Source of the DNA: an uncultured Clostridium sp.
GTDB lineage: Bacteria > Bacillota > Clostridia > Peptostreptococcales > Peptostreptococcaceae
DNA: 10,839 nt
Assembly (NCBI GenBank): GCA_900550335.1
Contig: URRU01000049.1
Location: 1 to 10,839 of the forward strand
Direction: 5' to 3'
The translations under genes were made by a program, and so were the position numbers. Below, piece after piece: positions 6,355-10,839 of this stretch. Below the pieces are notes generated by a model, which was given only the letters and a program-made list of their open reading frames with translations, was not told the origin of the DNA and ran no database searches. The stretch's first letter is position 1. Each line of letters starts with the position of its first letter.

Positions 6355-6490
6355 AAAAAAAGACAAGAGTGTATAACTACTCTAAAGCGACAATACTGAA
6401 AACGCCCCATACCTATAAATGTGTTACATAATAGGATGGGGCGCTGAAGCCTGAAGCAAAGAGCAGTTATACTCTTGTCTTTACTTTTTT
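6355..6490. terminator. large nested inverted repeat acting as bidirectional terminator; possible structured RNA
   Basis: Outer arms at 6359-6383 and 6460-6482 pair for 23 positions, with a 2-base bulge and a single mismatch. Inside is a second, GC-rich stem (6403-6416 with 6431-6443, one bulged base) capped by a 14-base loop. Asymmetric internal loops of 19 and 16 bases separate the two stems, and the right one contains a tandem CTGAAGC. Beyond the outer stem the minus strand reads an unbroken T run (plus A 6355-6361). The plus strand reads TTT, two other bases and T6 (6485-6490), so both convergent transcripts could terminate here. The one outer mismatch is A-C on the plus strand but G-U on the minus strand, favouring folding of the lar transcript. 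The arm reaches into the larE stop codon. I do not recognise the family. Confidence 0.75.
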
Positions 6491-7299
6491 ATATGTATAT
6501 CCATACTTCCAGACCTAAATCCTTCTAGGTCTAGTGTTATATAATCGTATCCAAATTCTTTTAATTTCTCAACGACTTCTTCTTTCTTTTCTAAAAGCAT
6601 TATCATTTCATTTTTATCTACTTCTATCCTAGCAATATCCTCATGAACTCTTATTCTTACATTATAAAAACCTAAGTCTCTAAGCCATTTTTCAGCTTCC
6701 TCAACCTTTTGAATACTTTCATAATCTAGTATTGTTCCATAAGGGAATCTAGTAGCCATACATGGTGTAGACGGTCTATTAGATACAGATACTCCAAGTT
6801 CTGCGGCAAGCTTTCTAACTTCTTCCTTTGTAAATCCAGAATCAGCTAGTGGGCTATTTATCCCAAGTTCTCTTATTGCTTTTATCCCTGGTCTATATAC
6901 ATGTAAATCATCTTCATTTGTACCTTCCACTACCTGTTTTACACCAAGTTCTTCTGCATATCTCTGTAATTTTTCAAAAATACTTTTTTTACAAAGATAG
7001 CATCTATTAACAGGATTATCCTCTATTCCAGCTTCTTTAAGCTCATCTATTGATATTATTTTATGCTCTACACCCATTTCGTCAGCTACTCTCCGTGAAA
7101 TTTCTAAATCTTTCATCGGATGTATCTTTGTGTGTACTGTTACCGCATAGACTTTTTTACCTGTCTTTTTAGTTGACTTTGAGAATAATTTTAATAGAAG
7201 GCTGCTGTCTACACCTCCAGAAAATGCAAGTACAACATCTTCCTGAGATAACTTATCTACTTCTTCTAAAAGTTTTATCTTTTTTTCTTCATAACTCAT
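6481..7299 (-). CDS. larE: LarE, ATP-dependent sulfur insertase for NPN cofactor
   Basis: LarE adenylates the two pyridine carboxylates of the LarB product and replaces oxygen by sulfur, giving the dithio precursor of the nickel-pincer nucleotide. The N-terminal PP-loop (FSGGVDSS, residues 26-33) binds ATP. The protein has only three cysteines: Cys100 and Cys103 in NRCYLCKK, and Cys180 in NRPSTPCMATRF. Cys180 aligns with the sulfur-donor cysteine of the Lactobacillus plantarum enzyme. That enzyme lacks the CxxC pair and sacrifices its cysteine, whereas LarE proteins with three conserved cysteines (Thermotoga maritima, Methanococcus maripaludis) hold a [4Fe-4S] cluster. This protein therefore probably belongs to the cluster-containing, non-sacrificial class. 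It is 272 residues, a normal length. It starts 4 bases after the larC stop, with its GAGGAG site inside the end of larC, indicating translational coupling. It is the last gene of the operon. Confidence 0.95.
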   Translation of the reverse strand: MSYEEKKIKLLEEVDKLSQEDVVLAFSGGVDSSLLLKLFSKSTKKTGKKVYAVTVHTKIHPMKDLEISRRVADEMGVEHKIISIDELKEAGIEDNPVNRCYLCKKSIFEKLQRYAEELGVKQVVEGTNEDDLHVYRPGIKAIRELGINSPLADSGFTKEEVRKLAAELGVSVSNRPSTPCMATRFPYGTILDYESIQKVEEAEKWLRDLGFYNVRIRVHEDIARIEVDKNEMIMLLEKKEEVVEKLKEFGYDYITLDLEGFRSGSMDIHIKK

Positions 7300-7303
7300 C
7301 GTA

Positions 7304-8713
7304 TTACTTGCACTCCTCGATTATTTGACGGTATACATCCTGCCAAGTTCTACCAGTTTCTTTGCATATTCTCGCTATGCTGTCGTGTTCTGGATATATT
7401 CTTTCACCTGATGGAAGTCCACAAATTTTTATCTGCACTTTTCCCATAGATGTTTCTCTCATTTCAGTTCTTCTTTCTAAAATTTTTCTATCCATGTACT
7501 GTATTCTTATACCTATACTTGTTGTATCTTCAAATATTATTCTCTGTAATTCGTCCATTTTGTCTTCTTTACAGATAACATTTAGCTGATACCCAGGTCT
7601 ATTTTTCTTCATAAAAACAGGCATATAGTGTACATCTCTTGCACCTGCATCCATTAATTTCTGCATTACGTATCCAAGTGCTTCTCCTGTACAGTCATCT
7701 ATATTAGTTTCCATTTTTACTATTTTATCTTTTTCTATTTCAGTTTCTTCCTCTTCTATTATCATAGATCTAAGAAGACTAGGTCTTTCGTAATTTCTCT
7801 TACCTGCACCTATACCAGTTTTAACTACTCTAAATCTTTCTGGTAGATTTTTATCAGTACGTATTGCAGCTGCGATTGCTGCACCTGTTGGAGTTACAAA
7901 TTCTCCCTGTACACTAGTTATACTAAGAGTTAGATTTTCTGCATTTACTATATTTAAAACTGCTGGCACTGGAACTGGAAGCACACCATGCTGGCATCTA
8001 ACTGTTCCAACCCCTTCGTATAATGCAGGGATTATAACTTCTTCTATACCTAAATTATCTATACATACAGCTGCTGCAACTATATCTACTATAGAGTCTA
8101 CAGCTCCAACCTCATGGAAGTGAACTTCTGTTTTTGGTTTTCCATGTGCTTTAGCTTCTGCATCTGCAAGTATATCAAATATTTTATTCGCTATTTTTTT
8201 TGCATTTTCTGTTATTTCACTGCTATTTATTATATGCTGAATTTCGATAAGTCCAACATGTTCATGACTATGTCCGTGGCTGTGACCGTGATTGTGATCA
8301 TGGTTATGTTCATGACAATGATTGTGATCGTGATTATGCTCATGGCTATGTTCATGATCGTGATGGTCATGGTCATGGCTGTGGTCATGATCGTGGTGGT
8401 CGTGGTCATGATTATGCTCATGGCTGTGGTCATGATCGTGATGGTCATGGTCGTGTTTATAATCATTAGAATGTAGATACTCCATATCATGGTCGTGGTT
8501 ATCTACATCTAATACAACAGAAAAATCAAGTGCATCTAATCCTGATTTTACAACTCTGCTTGTCTTTATTTCAAATTTATCCTTGATTGATTCAAGGCTT
8601 TTTAAAGATTTTTCAAGTACTTCTAAATCAGCCCCTAAATCTAAAAGAGAGGCTACAAACATATCTCCACTAATTCCAGAATAGCATTCTAAGTATAATT
8701 TTTTCTTACTCAT
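7304..8713 (-). CDS. larC: LarC, CTP-dependent nickel insertase with giant His/Asp tract
   Basis: LarC (formerly UPF0272/DUF111) uses CTP to insert nickel into the dithio-pyridinium nucleotide, completing the NPN cofactor. Family blocks are in order: LYLECYSGISGDMFVASLL (6-24), EVHFHEVGAVDSIVDIV (196-212), GEFVTPTGAAIAAAI (270-284) and the C-terminal catalytic half opening with METNIDDCTGEALG (334-347), then MKKNRPGYQLNVIC (368-381). In L. plantarum the two halves are joined by a programmed frameshift; here they are one uninterrupted frame. Between residues 73 and 152 lies an exceptional metal-binding tract with 35 His among residues 87-152, alternating with Asp, Glu, Asn and Ser. It probably stores or hands over nickel. 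The start ATG 8713 has AGGAG 9 bases upstream and overlaps the end of larB by 8 bases (ATGAGTAA). Confidence 0.96.
   Translation of the reverse strand: MSKKKLYLECYSGISGDMFVASLLDLGADLEVLEKSLKSLESIKDKFEIKTSRVVKSGLDALDFSVVLDVDNHDHDMEYLHSNDYKHDHDHHDHDHSHEHNHDHDHHDHDHSHDHDHHDHEHSHEHNHDHNHCHEHNHDHNHGHSHGHSHEHVGLIEIQHIINSSEITENAKKIANKIFDILADAEAKAHGKPKTEVHFHEVGAVDSIVDIVAAAVCIDNLGIEEVIIPALYEGVGTVRCQHGVLPVPVPAVLNIVNAENLTLSITSVQGEFVTPTGAAIAAAIRTDKNLPERFRVVKTGIGAGKRNYERPSLLRSMIIEEEETEIEKDKIVKMETNIDDCTGEALGYVMQKLMDAGARDVHYMPVFMKKNRPGYQLNVICKEDKMDELQRIIFEDTTSIGIRIQYMDRKILERRTEMRETSMGKVQIKICGLPSGERIYPEHDSIARICKETGRTWQDVYRQIIEECK
8258..8455 (-). repeat. in-frame repeats encoding the LarC histidine tract
   Basis: This is internal to larC. 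The unit HHDHxHSHxH occurs at residues 91-100, 106-115 and 117-126, and a 10-residue unit HEHNHDHNH(C/G) is repeated in tandem at 124-133 and 134-143 (offset by position in the tract). At DNA level a 23-bp exact repeat occurs at 8373-8395 and 8418-8440, 45 bp apart. Exact repeats a multiple of three apart imply recent in-frame duplication or slippage, so the tract length may vary between strains. Confidence 0.85.
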
Positions 8714-9458
8714 GATTATTTACTCCTAGTTTATTAATTTGTGATGCAATATATCCAGCTCCATACCCATTATCTATATTCACTGTTGCAATACCATTTG
8801 CACAAGAATTTATCATTGTAAGTAGTGCTGATATACCATTCATACTAGCTCCATATCCTATTGATGTAGGTACAGCTATAACAGGTTTATCAACTAAACC
8901 TCCTATAACACTAGCTAGTGCTCCCTCCATTCCAGCAACTGCTATTACACAGTTTGCATCCTGTATTGTTTCCATTCTTGATAGAAGTCTGTGTATTCCA
9001 CTTACTCCTACATCGTATATTCTTTCTACCTTATTTCCAAAGAACTCAGCTGTCTGAGCTGCTTCTTCTGCAACCGGAATATCAGCTGTACCTGCTGTAC
9101 ATACTGCAATTTTTCCGACATGTTTTTTATTTTCATTTTCAATCTTTAAAATTTTTGAAAGAGGATCATACTGGACACAAGGAATTTTTGCCTGTACTAG
9201 CTCAGCCTGTTCTTTAGATGCTCTTGTTCCAAGAACTTCTCCTTCCATAGAATAAAGGTGTTCATATATGCTTAATAAATGTTCATTTGCTTTTCCACTG
9301 CAGAAAACAACTTCTGCACATCCTGAACGAACCTTTCTATGAGTATCTAATTTAGCATATCCTAATTCTTCAAATGGCTGCTTACGGAAAAATTTCTCTG
9401 CTTCTTCAACTGATATTTCTCCATTTTTTACCTTGCTTAACATTTCTCTTGTCTCCAT
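8706..9458 (-). CDS. larB: LarB, NaAD carboxylase/hydrolase for NPN cofactor
   Basis: LarB carboxylates the pyridinium ring of nicotinic acid adenine dinucleotide with CO2 and cleaves its phosphoanhydride, giving the biscarboxylate mononucleotide that LarE then sulfurates. Residues 1-110 form the N-terminal domain with a conserved RKVRSGCAEVVFCSGK stretch (41-56). Residues about 115-245 are a PurE (AIR carboxylase)-like domain: VCTAGTADIPVAEEA (119-133), AGMEGALASVIGGL (175-188), VPTSIGYGAS (196-205) and MINSCANGIATVNIDNGYGA (215-234). Cys219 in this last block matches the active-site cysteine (Cys221) of the L. plantarum enzyme. The length of 250 residues is standard. ATG 9458 has a clear GGAGG 8-9 bases upstream. 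The gene begins 31 bases after the ABC ATPase stop and overlaps larC. Confidence 0.95.
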   Translation of the reverse strand: METREMLSKVKNGEISVEEAEKFFRKQPFEELGYAKLDTHRKVRSGCAEVVFCSGKANEHLLSIYEHLYSMEGEVLGTRASKEQAELVQAKIPCVQYDPLSKILKIENENKKHVGKIAVCTAGTADIPVAEEAAQTAEFFGNKVERIYDVGVSGIHRLLSRMETIQDANCVIAVAGMEGALASVIGGLVDKPVIAVPTSIGYGASMNGISALLTMINSCANGIATVNIDNGYGAGYIASQINKLGVNNHE

Positions 9459-9489
9459 TTAAGTACCTCCATTTTATTTCCTATAATAA

Positions 9490-10104
9490 TTACTTGTGAT
9501 TTATTTCTCTTAAATCAACTATTCTTGTGCACACTCTCTTAGCCAATTCCATATTATGTGTTACTATAATCATCCCATAATCTTTTTCTTCAGCTATACT
9601 TAGTAGCACATTCCATATCTGTGCCTGAGAAATAACATCTAACATAGTAGTAATCTCATCACATATAAGAAATTTTGTTTCTGGTGCTAAAACCCTTGTA
9701 ATACAAAATCTCTGTAATTCTCCACCAGAAAGCTCATTTGGCCATCTTTTTAGCCATTCTTTTTCTATTCCAAAACGCTTTAGCATTTTGTCGTCTGGGT
9801 TCCAACATTCATTCAACACCTTATCCATTTTCCATCTTGGATTTACTGATAACTCTGGGTGCTGATGAATCATCTGAACGGGACAAAATCCCTTATCATC
9901 TATAGGCTTACCATCTATAAGTATTTTTCCTGATGTAGGTTTTTCATAACCTGCAATTATTTTAGAAAGCGTACTCTTTCCATAACCCGATGGCCCTATA
10001 ATACCTACTCTCTCTCCTGATTCTACTTTTAAATTTATATCTTTTAAAATCCAAGGAGATTTTTCTGTATATCTAAAATTTATATTTTCTATACTAAGTT
10101 GCAT
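9490..10104 (-). CDS. ABC transporter ATPase, NikE/OppF-like (probable nickel uptake)
   Basis: A compact 204-residue nucleotide-binding subunit of the peptide/nickel (Opp/Dpp/Nik) importer family. Its ATPase set is complete: Walker A GPSGYGKST (37-45), Q-loop around Gln81, signature LSGGE (125-129), Walker B FLICDE (145-150) and switch His183 in VTHN. The DEITTMLDVISQAQIW stretch after Walker B is of the NikE/OppF type. It lacks the usual C-terminal oligopeptide-transporter extension, so it ends right after the catalytic core. The start overlaps the preceding ATPase gene by 11 bases, so the two are coupled and should form a heterodimer driving one importer. Location directly ahead of larBCE argues for nickel as the cargo, but peptide or metallophore-metal complexes cannot be excluded from this subunit alone. 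Confidence 0.88.
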   Translation of the reverse strand: MQLSIENINFRYTEKSPWILKDINLKVESGERVGIIGPSGYGKSTLSKIIAGYEKPTSGKILIDGKPIDDKGFCPVQMIHQHPELSVNPRWKMDKVLNECWNPDDKMLKRFGIEKEWLKRWPNELSGGELQRFCITRVLAPETKFLICDEITTMLDVISQAQIWNVLLSIAEEKDYGMIIVTHNMELAKRVCTRIVDLREINHK

Positions 10105-10839
10105 TTACACACCTAACCTTTCCGCCTCTAAGCTCTCTCATAGGAATATTGCCTTCACATTTTTCTGATACATAAGGGCATCTACTTGCATATAAACATC
10201 CCTTAGGTAACTCACCTGCATAAGGTTGTAATCCTTCTATAGACTTAAATTCGTTTTGTGGTAATGCTGATATAAATTCCTTGCTGTATGGATGTCTAAG
10301 TGCATCCCTACCTTCAAGGAAGTCTTTTGTAGAAGCTATTTCAAATATTGTACCTGCATAAAATACTGCTATTCTATCTGCTACATGAAGTGCTAAATCG
10401 ACATCATGTGTTATAAGAAGTACTCCTGCTCCCTTATCTGCAATTTCTCTGAAATGCTTTAACGTATCCATAGCCATATCTACACTAAGTCCTGGAGTTG
10501 GCTCATCTGCAACTATAAGTCTAGGCATTTCCATAACCGCTGACGATACAAGCACCCTTCTCGCCATACCACCAGAAAGCTGGAATGGATACATTTCTTC
10601 TACACTTTTATCTAATTTATATTTTTTAAAAAGCTCTTCTTGTCTTTCCTTAGTAGAATAAACACCTTGAGCCTGTTTTCCTACTTTCATAACTGGATCT
10701 AGATAATCAATAGACTGAGGAATGAAAACCATCTTTCTCCCCAACAACTCACTTCTTTTTTCATCTGTAAGCTCTTCACCTTCATAAAGGATTTTTCCCT
10801 CTACTGTTGCATTTTTAGGAAGCAATCCTAAGATAGCAT
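10094..10839 (-). CDS. ABC transporter ATPase, NikD/OppD-like, partial (5' end beyond right edge)
   Basis: The reading frame is open to the right edge. The first visible codons read AILGLLPKNATVEGKI, which in this family follows the Walker A loop, so the true start and Walker A lie outside the window. The TTG at 10825 is an internal Leu, not a start. Visible motifs are the Q-loop FIPQS, a variant signature LSGGMARR, Walker B LIVADEPTPGLSVD and switch His in LLITHDVD. The C-terminal tail carries four cysteines, spaced C-x5-C-x6-C-x15-C, in the GCLYASRCPYVSEKC region to the final VRC. This is the oligopeptide-transporter C-terminal motif, which in dipeptide importers of this family binds an iron-sulfur cluster. 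It overlaps the next ATPase gene by 11 bases. Permease and binding-protein genes are presumably further right. Confidence 0.9.
   Translation of the reverse strand, partial: AILGLLPKNATVEGKILYEGEELTDEKRSELLGRKMVFIPQSIDYLDPVMKVGKQAQGVYSTKERQEELFKKYKLDKSVEEMYPFQLSGGMARRVLVSSAVMEMPRLIVADEPTPGLSVDMAMDTLKHFREIADKGAGVLLITHDVDLALHVADRIAVFYAGTIFEIASTKDFLEGRDALRHPYSKEFISALPQNEFKSIEGLQPYAGELPKGCLYASRCPYVSEKCEGNIPMRELRGGKVRCVNAT

Noticed and set aside
6355..6490. Complete insertion sequence or a known riboswitch
   Set aside because: There is no transposase, no clear target-site duplication, and no conserved core I recognise from purine, TPP, cobalamin, NiCo, Mn, c-di-GMP or fluoride riboswitches. It is also downstream, not upstream, of genes.
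8258..8455. CRISPR-like periodicity
   Set aside because: The repeats are imperfect, irregularly spaced (45 and 33 bp), without unique spacers, and lie in frame inside larC.
8114..8490. Long open frames on both strands across the His-rich part of larC
   Set aside because: They consist almost only of Met, Ile, Thr and Val runs produced by reading the CAT/GAT repeat DNA in other frames or on the other strand. LarC family homology on both sides fixes the true frame.
7304..8713. Programmed frameshift in larC as in Lactobacillus plantarum
   Set aside because: Both halves of LarC lie in one uninterrupted frame here, so no frameshift is needed.
10823..10825. TTG as start codon of the right-most ATPase
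   Set aside because: The frame stays open upstream and encodes AILGL, the segment that normally follows Walker A. The gene simply continues beyond the window.

Overview
The window is AT-rich DNA, with intergenic regions almost entirely A and T. It carries genes typical of low-GC Gram-positive anaerobes (class Clostridia). The clearest taxonomic marker is a secreted protein with three CWB2 cell-wall-binding repeats, a module abundant in Clostridioides difficile and other Peptostreptococcaceae. The larB-larC-larE set and the RpiR-type regulator fit the same group. I see no mobile-element genes, tRNA, rRNA or CRISPR array, so this looks like ordinary chromosome.

Layout from left to right. Positions 1-140 are non-coding, with a possible promoter firing leftward out of the window. 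An ADP-ribosylglycohydrolase (141-1379, minus) has its own promoter, a palindrome at the expected transcription start and an unusual C-terminal extension. A minus-strand group follows: a glyoxalase-like VOC protein (3618-3989), the CWB2 surface protein (1961-3454) and a small DedA-like membrane protein (1500-1937), closed by an intrinsic terminator at 1464-1492. A divergent promoter region (3990-4253) separates this group from a plus-strand pair, an RpiR-family regulator and an M20 amidohydrolase (4254-6346). At the convergent junction with the next operon lies a long nested hairpin (6355-6490) that can terminate both transcripts but is far larger than a normal terminator.

The right 4.3 kb is one tightly packed minus-strand operon. 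It holds two ATP-binding subunits of an Opp/Nik-family ABC importer (the first runs off the right edge), then larB, larC and larE. LarB, LarE and LarC act in that order to build the nickel-pincer nucleotide (NPN) cofactor, first known from lactate racemase LarA: LarB carboxylates and hydrolyses nicotinic acid adenine dinucleotide, LarE inserts sulfur, and LarC inserts nickel using CTP. LarC carries a very large His/Asp tract and LarE has exactly three cysteines, placed as in [4Fe-4S]-type LarE proteins. The linked transporter is therefore probably a nickel importer (inference). No larA is visible, so the enzyme that uses the cofactor is outside the window or is a different NPN enzyme.

The observations most worth following are the 6355-6490 structured element, the repeat-built His tract of LarC, the [4Fe-4S]-type LarE signature, the C-terminal domain fused to the ADP-ribosylglycohydrolase, and three palindromes that each overlap or abut a promoter.
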